NCBI GenBank assembly: GCA_028280195.1
Contig: JANQMH010000120.1
Location: 1 to 52,425 of the forward strand
DNA length: 52,425 nucleotides
Origin: Exilibacterium sp.
Lineage (GTDB): Bacteria; Pseudomonadota; Gammaproteobacteria; Pseudomonadales; Cellvibrionaceae
Direction of reading: 5' to 3'
Shown here: piece after piece, positions 33,388 to 41,813 of the stretch
How the letters are laid out: every line of letters begins with the position of its first letter
How positions within the stretch are numbered: the stretch's first letter is position 1
Notes under the pieces: generated by a model
Databases searched by the model: none
Told to the model about the DNA's origin: nothing
What the model saw: only the letters and a program-made list of their open reading frames with translations
Position numbers and translations under genes: made by a program

Positions 33388-34236
33388 ATGCGCTACCTCA
33401 GCATTATGGCTCCGGCCAAACTCAATTTGTTCCTGCATATTCTCGGGCGCAGAGCAGACGGCTACCACAATCTGCAGACGCTGTTTCAGTTACTCGACTA
33501 CGGCGATCAGCTGGATATGCGCCTGCGCGACGACGGCGAGATTCACCTGCAGCCGGCGATGGCCGGACTGCCGGCGCGGGACAATCTGGTGGTCAAAGCG
33601 GCCCGGGCGCTGCAGAGTGCGGCCGGCTGCCGGTCCGGCGCTGATATTCACCTGCACAAACGCCTGCCCATGGGCGGCGGTATCGGCGGCGGCAGCTCCG
33701 ATGCCGCCAGCGCCCTGGTGGGCCTCAATCATCTCTGGCGCTGCGGTCTTGGCGGCCCCGACCTGGCCGGCCTCGGCGCCCGCCTGGGCGCCGACATTCC
33801 GGTATTTATCGGCGCCCGGACCGCCTGGGCCGAGGGCACCGGCGACCAGCTGCAAGCCATTGATATGCCTGAAAAATGGTTCCTGGTAATGGCCCCGAAA
33901 TGCAGCGTCTCGACGGCCTCGGTTTTTTGCCATAAGGAATTGACAAGAGACACACCGGCCATTACAGTAGCGGCCTTTCTTGAGCAGGGCGGTCGTAACG
34001 ACTGTCAGAACCTGGTTAGACGCCTTTATCCAGCGGTGGATGAAGCCTTGAACTGGCTGATACAACACGGCCCGGCTCAGATGACGGGAACAGGCGCGTG
34101 TGTATTTGCAGCCTTCGAATCGGCAGCACAGGCAAACGCGGTATTGGCGCAGCGGCCGGCACATATCCCCGGGTTTGTCGCCAGAGGCATCAACCGCTCG
34201 CCGCTATTGGACCTACTCCCAACACAGTCACTGTAA
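33388..34236 (+). CDS. ispE: 4-(cytidine-5'-diphospho)-2-C-methyl-D-erythritol kinase
   Basis: ATP-dependent step of the non-mevalonate isoprenoid pathway. 282 residues of GHMP kinase fold: [24 protein letters not shown] at the N-terminus, the ATP loop [14 protein letters not shown] (about 91-104) and GTGACVFA near the C-terminus. It follows the heptamer array by 47 bases and precedes tRNA-Gln, as in Pseudomonas. Confidence 0.96.
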   Translation: MRYLSIMAPAKLNLFLHILGRRADGYHNLQTLFQLLDYGDQLDMRLRDDGEIHLQPAMAGLPARDNLVVKAARALQSAAGCRSGADIHLHKRLPMGGGIGGGSSDAASALVGLNHLWRCGLGGPDLAGLGARLGADIPVFIGARTAWAEGTGDQLQAIDMPEKWFLVMAPKCSVSTASVFCHKELTRDTPAITVAAFLEQGGRNDCQNLVRRLYPAVDEALNWLIQHGPAQMTGTGACVFAAFESAAQANAVLAQRPAHIPGFVARGINRSPLLDLLPTQSL

Positions 34237-34274
34237 GACCCGACAGGGTTAAGACAGATATAAACCCAAATTAC

Positions 34275-34349
34275 TGGGGTGTAGCCAAGCGGTAAGGCAG
34301 CGGGTTTTGATCCCGTCATGCGAAGGTTCGAATCCTTCCACCCCAGCCA
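34275..34349 (+). tRNA. tRNA-Gln (anticodon TTG)
   Basis: 75 bases including the encoded CCA. Acceptor TGGGGTG pairs with CACCCCA; D-arm GCCAAGCGGTAAGGC; anticodon arm GCGGG-TTTTGAT-CCCGT with TTG; T-arm GAAGG-TTCGAAT-CCTTC. It lies between ispE and, in Pseudomonas, prs; here an iron-related insertion follows its 3' end. Confidence 0.96.
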
Positions 34350-34363
34350 ATCCCCGTATCCCC

Positions 34364-34510
34364 TGCTTTAAGCAGCCGAGTAAAGGCATCGTGGGCCAGA
34401 TCCGCCGCGTCCGGTTGATTGCCCAGGCGACGCTGCAGCAATGCTACCAGCCAACCGTGATGTTCGCGGTAGCTGGTGTCAATGGTTTGTAATTCAGTGG
34501 CAGAAGGCAT
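34364..34510 (-). pseudogene. FecI-type ECF sigma factor, N-terminal fragment
   Basis: 49 codons from the ATG at 34510 match the start of FecI-like iron-starvation sigma factors ([16 protein letters not shown], then [14 protein letters not shown] of region 2). Homology stops about 14 bases from the CCA end of tRNA-Gln and the frame then runs into the tRNA gene. Regions 2.3 to 4 are missing, so it cannot function. A Fur-like box lies upstream. It is the remnant of a fecI-receptor unit cut off at the tRNA boundary. Confidence 0.75.
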
Positions 34511-34558
34511 TCGGGTGCACAATTTAACGCAAATGTCCCGCCCGACACCATATCAAAC

Positions 34559-34577
34559 GACAATCATTATCAATTAC
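34559..34577. promoter_or_regulatory. Fur-like box upstream of the fecI remnant
   Basis: Minus strand GATAATGATTGTC, flanked by TAATT, matches the Fur consensus GATAATGATAATCATTATC over its left half and weakly over the right. It sits about 50 bases before the fecI fragment start and just after the receptor's stop codon. Confidence 0.55.
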
Positions 34578-34607
34578 TATGCAAAACCCTTCCCCCGCCG
34601 AGACGAA

Positions 34608-36782
34608 TCAGAACTGATAGTTGAGAGACAGTATCATGTCACGGGGCCTGCCATATTCCGACTGACTGAAAAAACCGATCTGGTTGAAGTAGGTCTCATC
34701 CAGCGCGTTATCCACGTTGAGCTGCAGCGCCAGCTGCGAGCTGACATCGTAGCGCAGCATCAGACTCACCAGACTGTAATCGTCTTGCCTCAGCCGCTCG
34801 GGCTGCCCGGTTACGGGATTGACAGTATCCGTATAGTTGTCGGTCTGCCAGTTAACGCCGCCGGCAATGGTGAGACCCTCCCAATCCCCCGCAAAACGGT
34901 AAGTCGTATAGAGTTTCAGCATCTCATCGGGCTGGTGGGTATTGACCGGCTGTCCCCCGGCACCTTCCGCGGTAAAGTTGGTATAGCTAAAGCTGATATC
35001 CCAGCCGTCGAGCAATTGACCGACCACTTCAATTTCATAACCTTTACTTTCCGCCCCTTCAGTGCCCCTGTAGGGCTGGAACGGCTGGCCGTTGTCCAGC
35101 ACAAGCTCAGGGCCGTCCGGCTGAGCCAGATTGTCCTGCAGAATATCGAAGTAAGTGATGGTGGTTTGCAGAGCTTCTGCAAAAAATCGGGATTTCAGCC
35201 CGACCTCCATACTCTCGCCGATAATCGGACCCAGGTTGGTTAAATTCCGATCCCGCTGCTCCTGTGGCTGAAAAATCTCGGTATAGCTGGCATACAGCGT
35301 ATGCTGGGCCGTCAGATCATATAAAACCCCCGCATAGGGAATAACCACACCGGTATCACCGAAGTCCTCCGCACTTCCGAAATTGAGACCACTGCGCTCC
35401 CAATCGGCGGCGCGGGCGCCGAGGATGACTTTCAAGCTGTCACTCAGTGACAGGCGGGTCGCCGCATATACGCCGAACTGGTCGGTGGAGAGATCGACAT
35501 TCGTCGATCTCTCACCCCAGACAGGCTGGGGATAACTGCCGTCCCACTCAAAGAAATTTCCCACGGCTGCCACATCAGTTCTGGCAAAGCTGGCACTGAC
35601 GTTATCCTCACTGCTGTCAATGGCGCCGACGGTCAAATCGTGCTCGCGCCCGAATAGAGCATAGGTGCCGCTTAACTGGAAGCTGATATTGGTCTGTTCA
35701 CGCTCGGTATCCGCACGGTAGGGAGAAGCGTTCAAACCCAGCCCTGTCTCTCTGTCGATAACGCCGAAGAGAAACACCAGATCCAGGTCACCGGCATTGA
35801 TATTGTGGTTGACACTGATTTTGGCTCGCCAGTCGTTGCCAAACTCGTGCACGAGTTCTGCGTAGTAATTCTCAACCGTCGAAGCCCAGGAGGTCCAGTC
35901 GGCGCCAACGGTTGTCGAGCGATCCCAGTCTGTTCGCGAACCGTCGCTGTACCAGGACCCCAGACCGCCCCAAGTGGAGGCAGTCGGGTCATTGTCCTGG
36001 TAGCTGGCACCCATACGAAACAGGGTACGACTGGTGAGATCGACATCAATGGTGCCGTAAAAAACCTCTTTAGTGTCACCCGCCAGATCGCGAAAAGAAT
36101 CGCCATCTTCGTAGTTGACTACCAGGCGCCCGCGCACCGAGCCGTCGCCCGTCAGAGCGTTACTAACATCGGCGGTCACCCTGTAAGTATCCCACCGCCC
36201 CACCGAAACCGAAGTCGTGCCGGTCAGCGTTTCACTGTTTGCATGCTTTCGCACCAGGTTAATGGACGCCGAGGGATTGCCGGCGCCCGTCAATAGCCCG
36301 GTGGCGCCACGCACCACCTCAATCCGTTCGTAGAGTGCCGTATCGGACAGGGTCTCACCAGCCTCTCCACCACCGGCCCAGGCAATAGGGACACCGTCGA
36401 GTTGGTAATTATCGATGAGAAACCCGCGTGCCGAATAGGTTTGTCGCGAGCTGTCGAGCCCCCTGGCCGATATGCCGGGAGCATTGTTGACTACATCGGT
36501 GAGTGAACGCAGGTGCTGATCTGCAATTCTATCGCTAGTGATAACACTGACCGATTGCGGCGTTTCGTGCAGGGTTAACCCCAAACCGGTGGCAGTATCG
36601 ATTCGCTCACTGATGGTGTATTTGCCCGTTACAGTGACTTCTTCCAACTGCCGGCCTGCAACTGCGGTCGCTTCTGCCAGCACCAGGGGTGAAACAATCA
36701 ACCATGAGCACCCCGACACAAAGGTGCGAGCGGCGCTCGCTGGACATTTACGCGATATTTGGTTGTTCTTAGTATCTTGCAT
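34608..36782 (-). CDS. TonB-dependent siderophore receptor
   Basis: 724-residue outer-membrane receptor. Signal peptide, then the TonB box region (EEVTVTGKY), plug domain (about 55-170: ETPQSVSVITSDRI, LDGVPI, ERIEVVRGATGLLTGAGNPSASINLVRK) and a 22-strand barrel ending in aromatic F (ILSLNYQF). It resembles FpvA/FhuE/coprogen-type ferric-siderophore receptors but lacks the extra N-terminal signalling domain (the plug begins shortly after the signal peptide), so it probably does not itself signal to a FecR/FecI pair. A perfect Fur box is upstream. Substrate unknown. Accessory, with the fecI fragment next to it. Confidence 0.93.
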   Translation of the reverse strand: MQDTKNNQISRKCPASAARTFVSGCSWLIVSPLVLAEATAVAGRQLEEVTVTGKYTISERIDTATGLGLTLHETPQSVSVITSDRIADQHLRSLTDVVNNAPGISARGLDSSRQTYSARGFLIDNYQLDGVPIAWAGGGEAGETLSDTALYERIEVVRGATGLLTGAGNPSASINLVRKHANSETLTGTTSVSVGRWDTYRVTADVSNALTGDGSVRGRLVVNYEDGDSFRDLAGDTKEVFYGTIDVDLTSRTLFRMGASYQDNDPTASTWGGLGSWYSDGSRTDWDRSTTVGADWTSWASTVENYYAELVHEFGNDWRAKISVNHNINAGDLDLVFLFGVIDRETGLGLNASPYRADTEREQTNISFQLSGTYALFGREHDLTVGAIDSSEDNVSASFARTDVAAVGNFFEWDGSYPQPVWGERSTNVDLSTDQFGVYAATRLSLSDSLKVILGARAADWERSGLNFGSAEDFGDTGVVIPYAGVLYDLTAQHTLYASYTEIFQPQEQRDRNLTNLGPIIGESMEVGLKSRFFAEALQTTITYFDILQDNLAQPDGPELVLDNGQPFQPYRGTEGAESKGYEIEVVGQLLDGWDISFSYTNFTAEGAGGQPVNTHQPDEMLKLYTTYRFAGDWEGLTIAGGVNWQTDNYTDTVNPVTGQPERLRQDDYSLVSLMLRYDVSSQLALQLNVDNALDETYFNQIGFFSQSEYGRPRDMILSLNYQF

Positions 36783-36867
36783 TGACTATCCCCCCCAAAG
36801 ATATTGGACAGGCCTTACAAGCTGCCTGCAGTAAAACAGTTGGCCTTTACACCAACTGCAAACCAAG

Positions 36868-36889
36868 AATGATAATGATTATCATTATG
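36868..36889. promoter_or_regulatory. Fur box of the TonB-dependent receptor
   Basis: GATAATGATTATCATTAT matches the 19-bp Fur consensus almost completely, and AATGATAAT-N-ATTATCATT is palindromic. It lies about 90 bases upstream of the receptor start, giving iron repression of the receptor gene. Confidence 0.9.
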
Positions 36890-37550
36890 CAATGCAATAT
36901 TGCCACTACTCTGCAGGGAAAGCGTTTATTACGCCCCTCTTCCCCTTTTCGATAACTGGAAGGGGCGCCCATCGGGTCCGGGAGCTTTCATCAATCAGTC
37001 TTCAGAGCAGTTTGCAGGCGAGGAACCAAAACAGGTTCATCACTTCAGTGCGGCGGTGCAGACCGAAATCGAACTTTTCGGCGGTATAGCAAATGGGGAG
37101 TTTGTGGGATAGGCCTGGTTGGCACTCTCAATTGCCAACACTGCCCCAAACTGACAGATCGGACTGGAGTTGCTAGCCAGCCATATTGATTATTCACCAG
37201 TAAGACAATCGTGGTTTAAGGCACCACTCACTGCGTTAAAATGGTCAGATCACTATTCCAGGACATGCATGGCCGAATATAACCAGCCGAAAGCGGTGCA
37301 GTGGTTGAAATCAGTGCGGAGCCCTACGATAAGTACTTGTAATCTATAGTGTATCTGTGTGAGTATACGCGCCCTTAAAAGTTGCTATAAACGGCTACAG
37401 ATGTGATGTATTGGACGCCGGGTAACAGGTCGCAGAGCAGCCGCGATGAGATCAGCCGCCACCTCAGCTTCGGGATTCAGGCAAGGTCTGATATGCGTTT
37501 AGAGCAGCCATTTCCACAGCCGATTAGTACAGTGGGATCACGTAGTAATA
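36890..37550. other. Gap between TonB receptor and prs, mostly unexplained
   Basis: About 660 bases. Open frames at 36892-37089 and 36900-37112 lack ribosome binding sites. A 26-codon frame at 37269-37349 follows AGGA and starts with AEYNQPKAVQWLKS; it could be the head of a broken gene. A hairpin TTGGC...GCCAA is near 37120. This may be the right-hand part of the insertion at tRNA-Gln. The prs promoter must lie toward 37400-37600. Confidence 0.35.
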
Positions 37551-37586
37551 GGATTAGTAACAGAATTAGTAACAGGATCACGCACC
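37551..37586. repeat. 12-bp tandem repeat in the prs leader
   Basis: GGATTAGTAACA, GAATTAGTAACA and a divergent third unit GGATCACGCACC follow each other about 45 bases before the prs start. An upstream GGATCACGTAGT is similar. It may affect leader structure; no PurR-like site was recognised. Confidence 0.5.
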
Positions 37587-37629
37587 GCATAACTCCGGGA
37601 CCGACTCTAACAAAAGAAGGGTAGCGAAA

Positions 37630-38571
37630 GTGGCTGACTTAATGGTCTTTACCGGGAATGCGAACCCCGGTCTGGCGCAGAAAATTGTCGATAAACTGGG
37701 CATTCCCATGGGCGATGCCACGGTGAGCCAGTTTTCCGACGGCGAGACCACGGTGGAGTTGAACGAAAATGTGCGCGGCCGCGACGTATTCGTAGTGCAA
37801 TCCACCTGCGCGCCCACCAACGACAATCTAATGGAGCTGTTCGTGATGGTGGACGCCCTGCGCCGCGCCTCGGCCGGGCGTATCACAGCCGTGGTACCTT
37901 ACTTCGGTTACGCGCGGCAGGACCGGCGCGTGCGCTCGGCGCGGGTGCCCATCAGTGCCAAAATCGTCGCCGATATGATGGTCAGCGTGGGCGTCGACCG
38001 GGTGCTGACCGTGGACCTGCACGCCGAGCAGATCCAGGGCTTTTTCGACGTGCCGGTGGACAATGTCTACGGCTCACCGGTACTGCTCGACGATATCCAT
38101 CGCCAGCAGCACAGCGATCTGGTGGTGGTGTCGCCGGATATCGGCGGCGTAGTGCGGGCCCGGGCAGTGGCCAAGCAGCTGGAAGTGGACCTGGCGATTA
38201 TCGACAAACGCCGCCCGCAGGCCAATGTGGCGGAAATCATGAACCTGATCGGTGAGGTCGAAGACCGCACCTGCCTGCTGGTGGACGACATGGTGGACAC
38301 CGCCGGCACCCTGTGCAATGCCGCCAAGGCATTGAAGGAAGAGGGCGCCACCAAGGTGGTGGCTTACTGTACCCACGCAGTTTTGTCGGGCAAGGCGATC
38401 AACAATATCGACAACTCCGAGCTCGATGAACTGGTGGTAACCGATTCGATTCCACTGCGCGAAGAGGCTCTCGGCTGTACTCGCATCCGCCAGCTGACAC
38501 TGTCGAGCATGCTGGCCGAGGCAATGCGGCGCCTGAGTAATGAAGAGTCGCTGAGTGCGATGTTTAGATGA
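37630..38571 (+). CDS. prs: Ribose-phosphate pyrophosphokinase
   Basis: Makes PRPP from ribose-5-phosphate and ATP for nucleotides, His and Trp. 313 residues. The ATP/metal loop around [13 protein letters not shown] and the PRPP-binding signature [13 protein letters not shown] are present. GTG start after GAAGG gives the family N-terminus [11 protein letters not shown]. First gene of prs-rplY-pth-ychF. A CTAG-rich repeat and a terminator-like hairpin follow its stop. Confidence 0.97.
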   Translation: MADLMVFTGNANPGLAQKIVDKLGIPMGDATVSQFSDGETTVELNENVRGRDVFVVQSTCAPTNDNLMELFVMVDALRRASAGRITAVVPYFGYARQDRRVRSARVPISAKIVADMMVSVGVDRVLTVDLHAEQIQGFFDVPVDNVYGSPVLLDDIHRQQHSDLVVVSPDIGGVVRARAVAKQLEVDLAIIDKRRPQANVAEIMNLIGEVEDRTCLLVDDMVDTAGTLCNAAKALKEEGATKVVAYCTHAVLSGKAINNIDNSELDELVVTDSIPLREEALGCTRIRQLTLSSMLAEAMRRLSNEESLSAMFR

Positions 38572-38613
38572 GTAGCTAGTCACTAGTTGCCAGTCTCTAG
38601 AGACCGGTGACTG
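38572..38613. repeat. CTAG-rich repeat after prs
   Basis: Begins right after the prs stop: GTAGCTAGTCACTAGTTGCC, then the perfect palindrome GTCTCTAGAGAC (38593-38604) and CGGTGAC. It shares CTAGTCACTAGT with the pth-ychF repeat and the reverse of (TGACTAG)n by lolB. Confidence 0.8.
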
Positions 38614-38620
38614 TTTTTTG

Positions 38621-38657
38621 CTACGGCGGGTTCTGGTCGCGGACTGCCGTAGTTTTT
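38621..38657 (+). terminator. Terminator-like hairpin between prs and rplY
   Basis: CTACGGC (38621-38627) pairs with GCCGTAG (38646-38652), followed by TTTTTG; a run of Ts also precedes it, so the minus strand has an A-run after the stem. It probably gives partial termination, letting prs exceed rplY or the reverse; rplY may also have its own promoter. Confidence 0.6.
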
Positions 38658-38678
38658 GCAACATAAGAGGATCTGGCA

Positions 38679-39314
38679 ATGTCTGCTGAAGATTTTGTAT
38701 TGAATGCCGAGAGCCGGGAAGACGCGGGGAAAGGTGCGAGCCGCCGCCTGCGTCGTCTGGCCGGCAAAGTACCCGCCATTGTTTACGGCGGTAAGAAAAA
38801 GCCCCAGAACATCTCGGTCGCCCACAACGAGCTGATCAAGCACCTGGAAAACGAAGCCTTTTATTCACATATCATCGCCTTGAACGTGGACGGTAAAAGT
38901 GAAGAGGTGATCCTGAAGGATATCCAGCGCCACCCGGCCAAGGCCCTGTTGCTGCACGCCGACTTTCTGCGGGTTTCCAAAACCAAGAAATTCAGCACCC
39001 GGGTGCCGCTGCACTTCATTAACGAAGACAGCTGTGTCGGCGTTAAAATGCAGGGCGGCTCCATCTCCCGCAATATGACCGAACTGGATATCAGCTGCCT
39101 GCCCGCCGACCTGCCGGAATATATCGAAGTGGATCTGGCCGAAGTCGAAGCGGGGCAGATCGTACATATCTCCGATCTGCAATTGCCGAGCGGCGTCGAA
39201 TCAGTGGCCCTTTCCCACGGTGCCGATCACGATCTGCCGGTCGCCACCGTCAACAAGCCCAAGGGCGGCGCAGCAGCAGACGAGGATGCCGAGGAAGAAG
39301 GCGCCGCGGAGTAA
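38679..39314 (+). CDS. rplY: 50S ribosomal protein L25/stress protein Ctc
   Basis: Binds 5S rRNA. 211 residues, the long Ctc-type form: N-terminal L25 domain (about 1-95), C-terminal TL5/CTC beta domain (about 100-190) and an acidic Asp/Glu/Ala tail. E. coli L25 is only ~94 residues. GAGG precedes the ATG. It is followed by a strong GC hairpin before pth. Confidence 0.95.
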   Translation: MSAEDFVLNAESREDAGKGASRRLRRLAGKVPAIVYGGKKKPQNISVAHNELIKHLENEAFYSHIIALNVDGKSEEVILKDIQRHPAKALLLHADFLRVSKTKKFSTRVPLHFINEDSCVGVKMQGGSISRNMTELDISCLPADLPEYIEVDLAEVEAGQIVHISDLQLPSGVESVALSHGADHDLPVATVNKPKGGAAADEDAEEEGAAE

Positions 39315-39340
39315 GCGCGGCGGCAGTTGCCCGGCACCGA

Positions 39341-39365
39341 CTGCCCGGCAGTCTCTGCCGGGCAG
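39341..39365 (+). terminator. Strong GC hairpin between rplY and pth
   Basis: CTGCCCGGCAG, three-base loop TCT, CTGCCGGGCAG: a perfect 11-bp stem. No T-run follows (CAGGTAAACAG). Likely a message-stabilising or attenuating structure, since pth is still in the same direction 25 bases on. Confidence 0.6.
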
Positions 39366-39389
39366 CAGGTAAACAGAGGCAGGCTCAAA

Positions 39390-39986
39390 ATGGACACGCC
39401 GCTGCAGTTGATCGTTGGCCTGGGTAACCCGGGCGCCGAATACCGGGGCACCCGCCATAACGCCGGCGCCGACCTGGTGGCTGAACTTGCCCGCCGCCAC
39501 AGCCTCAGCCTCAACGCCGAGAGCAAATTCTTTGGCGCCACCGCCCGCCTGCGCCTGGGCGGCGCGGACGTGCGGCTGCTCAACCCCAGCACCTTTATGA
39601 ACCGCAGCGGCCAGGCAGTGGCGGCGCTGGCCGGTTTTTTCAAAATTCCGCCAGCGGCAATTCTGGTAGCCCACGACGAACTGGACCTGGCGCCCGGCAC
39701 CGCGCGCCTGAAACACGGCGGCGGCCACGGCGGCCACAACGGCCTGCGCGACATTATCAGCGCGCTGGGCAACGAACGCGGCTTTGCCCGCCTGCGTATC
39801 GGTATCGGCCACCCCGGTTCGGCATCGCAGGTGACGGCTTATGTGCTGAAGCGGGCATCCGCCACCGACCAGCAGCTGATCGACCAGAGCATCGATGCGG
39901 CCATAGAGGCCCTGCCACTGGCCGCAGCCGGCAACTGGAACCAGGCGATGAAACAACTACACACGAAACCAGTCACTAATCACTAG
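39390..39986 (+). CDS. pth: Peptidyl-tRNA hydrolase
   Basis: Recycles peptidyl-tRNA dropped from ribosomes. 198 residues with [20 protein letters not shown] (catalytic His), FMNRSGQAV and HDELDLAPG (catalytic Asp). ATG at 39390 gives the usual N-terminus; the open frame upstream is not needed. The last codons (PVTNH-stop) are encoded within a CTAG-rich repeat, which supplies the stop. Confidence 0.96.
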   Translation: MDTPLQLIVGLGNPGAEYRGTRHNAGADLVAELARRHSLSLNAESKFFGATARLRLGGADVRLLNPSTFMNRSGQAVAALAGFFKIPPAAILVAHDELDLAPGTARLKHGGGHGGHNGLRDIISALGNERGFARLRIGIGHPGSASQVTAYVLKRASATDQQLIDQSIDAAIEALPLAAAGNWNQAMKQLHTKPVTNH

Positions 39987-40012
39987 TCACTAGTTTCTAG
40001 AGACTAGTAACT
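39971..40012. repeat. CTAG-rich repeat at the pth 3' end
   Basis: AGTCACTAATCACTAGTCAC followed by TAGTTTCTAGAGACTAGTAA: two heptamer-like CACTAGT units and an imperfect ~28-bp palindrome centred on TCTAGA. It contains the pth stop codon (39984-39986). Same family as the lolB and prs repeats. Confidence 0.8.
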
Positions 40013-40041
40013 GATTCAGTGATTGCATCCGGGTAATTATT

Positions 40042-41133
40042 ATGGGTTTTAATTGCGGTATTGTGGGGCTGCCGAATGTCGGTAAATCCACCCTCTTCAA
40101 CGCGCTGACCAAAGCCGGTATCGGCGCTGAGAATTTTCCCTTCTGCACCATCGACCCCAATGCCGGTGTGGTGCCGGTGCCCGATCCGCGCCTGGACCGG
40201 CTCGCCGCCATGGTCAAACCGGAAAAGGTGATTGCCACCACCATGGAGTTCGTCGATATCGCCGGGCTGGTAGCCGGCGCCTCCAAGGGCGAGGGGCTGG
40301 GCAACAAGTTCCTCGCCAATATCCGCGAAACCGATGCCATTGCCCATGTCGTGCGCTGTTTCGACAATGACAAGGTGATTCATGTCGCCAATCAGATTGA
40401 CCCCGCCGCCGATATCGAGGTCATCAATACCGAACTGGCCCTGGCCGACCTGGAGAGTGTGGAGAAAGCCCTGCAGAAAGCCGGCCGCAATGCCAAGAGC
40501 GGCGATAAGGACGCACTGGCGCTGAAAGCGCTGCTGGAAAAAATCCTCCCGCATCTGAACGAGGCCAGGCCGCTGCGCTCGTTCGCACTCGGCGCGGACC
40601 AGGCGGCGCGACTGAAACCGCTGAATCTGCTCACCGTCAAGCCCACCATGTATATCGCCAATGTGGACGAGGACGGCTTTGACAACAACGTCCACCTCGA
40701 CACTGTGCGCCGCATCGCCGGCGAGGAAGGCGCCGCCGTGGTACCGGTGTGCAACCAGCTGGAAGCGGAGATCGCCGAGCTGGAAGACGATGAAAAGCTG
40801 GAATTCCTCCAGGGCCTGGGCATGGCAGAACCGGGCCTGAATCGGGTAATTCGCGCCGGTTATGAATTGCTCGCCCTGCACACTTACTTTACCGCCGGGC
40901 CCAGGGAAGTGCGCGCCTGGACCATTCCGGTGGGCGCTACCGCGCCCCAGGCGGCAGGTAGAATTCACACCGATTTCGAAAAGGGCTTCATCCGCGCCGA
41001 AGTGGTCGGCTACGATGACTATATTGCCTTCAATGGCGAGCAGGGCGCCAGGGACGCCGGCAAATGGCGCCTCGAGGGCAAGGACTATGTGGTCCGGGAC
41101 GGCGATGTGATCCATTTCCGCTTCAATGTTTAG
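40042..41133 (+). CDS. ychF: Obg-family GTPase/ATPase YchF
   Basis: 363 residues: Walker [10 protein letters not shown] (about 9-17), [15 protein letters not shown] switch, VDIAGLV, a coiled-coil insertion and a C-terminal TGS domain ([15 protein letters not shown]...). E. coli YchF prefers ATP and is tied to ribosomes and oxidative stress. It follows pth as in most gammaproteobacteria and precedes tRNA-Met. Confidence 0.96.
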   Translation: MGFNCGIVGLPNVGKSTLFNALTKAGIGAENFPFCTIDPNAGVVPVPDPRLDRLAAMVKPEKVIATTMEFVDIAGLVAGASKGEGLGNKFLANIRETDAIAHVVRCFDNDKVIHVANQIDPAADIEVINTELALADLESVEKALQKAGRNAKSGDKDALALKALLEKILPHLNEARPLRSFALGADQAARLKPLNLLTVKPTMYIANVDEDGFDNNVHLDTVRRIAGEEGAAVVPVCNQLEAEIAELEDDEKLEFLQGLGMAEPGLNRVIRAGYELLALHTYFTAGPREVRAWTIPVGATAPQAAGRIHTDFEKGFIRAEVVGYDDYIAFNGEQGARDAGKWRLEGKDYVVRDGDVIHFRFNV

Positions 41134-41262
41134 GGCCCAATTGCGGGCCTGGCTCAGACCTTGACTTTGGCCTGCGGTACGGGGAAAATACGCGCCCTCC
41201 GAGGTGCACAGCATCGAACCGGCACTGTCGCCGGGTGGCGGAGATGATATTCACAAGACTAC

Positions 41263-41339
<77 letters not shown>

Positions 41340-41813
41340 TATCTCAAAACTCCATCAAGTCAGTAACTGCCAACCCTGTCTTGTTGGTCTGATCCATATC
41401 TCACCCAGATTGGAAAACTACGCTTTTTGCCCGCGTTTAAACCGACCATTAAACATCTGAACAAAGCCACGTGCGGTAGCCATGATATCTTCAGCCGGCC
41501 AAGCCGGATAGAATAGGCCGAGACAATCACTTGCCGCGCCGGTCCATGACCTGTTTTTCCCATCACCCGGCAGAATTTCCATGCACAACCATCAATTCCA
41601 TGCGCAACTTTACGTTGCGCATAGCTGATTTTGGTTGCGTTTAGGCAAATGATTGCGCATAGAGTCTGTGCGCAAGCTGGCAGGCTATTAGTTGGTCTTT
41701 AAGGCCAAAGGGGGAGCCTCTCCGAGCGAGACCTCTCTGGGGAGACGCGCGGTATGGCCGCGATGAGAATCCAATCGCGAGCCCTTGCCGCCATTTCCCC
41801 GGCGCAAAGTGCC
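41340..41813. other. Intergenic region with TGCGCAA-type repeats
   Basis: No supported gene in 474 bases. ATGCGCAAC (41600-41608) and GTTGCGCAT (41614-41622) form a perfect inverted repeat; TTGCGCA (41653-41659) and TGCGCAA (41669-41675) form another; ATGCACAAC at 41581 and GGTTGCGTT near 41634 are related copies. The cluster spans about 95 bases. Use unknown; the flanking gene to the right is transcribed toward this region, so it is not an ordinary promoter for it. Confidence 0.5.

Noticed and set aside
36900-37112. Plus-strand frame of 70 codons right of the Fur box
   Set aside because: No ribosome binding site and no recognisable family; may be remnant sequence of the insertion.
37403-37624. 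Frame with [13 protein letters not shown] repeat before prs
   Set aside because: The peptide repeat merely reflects the 12-bp DNA tandem repeat; no ribosome binding site.
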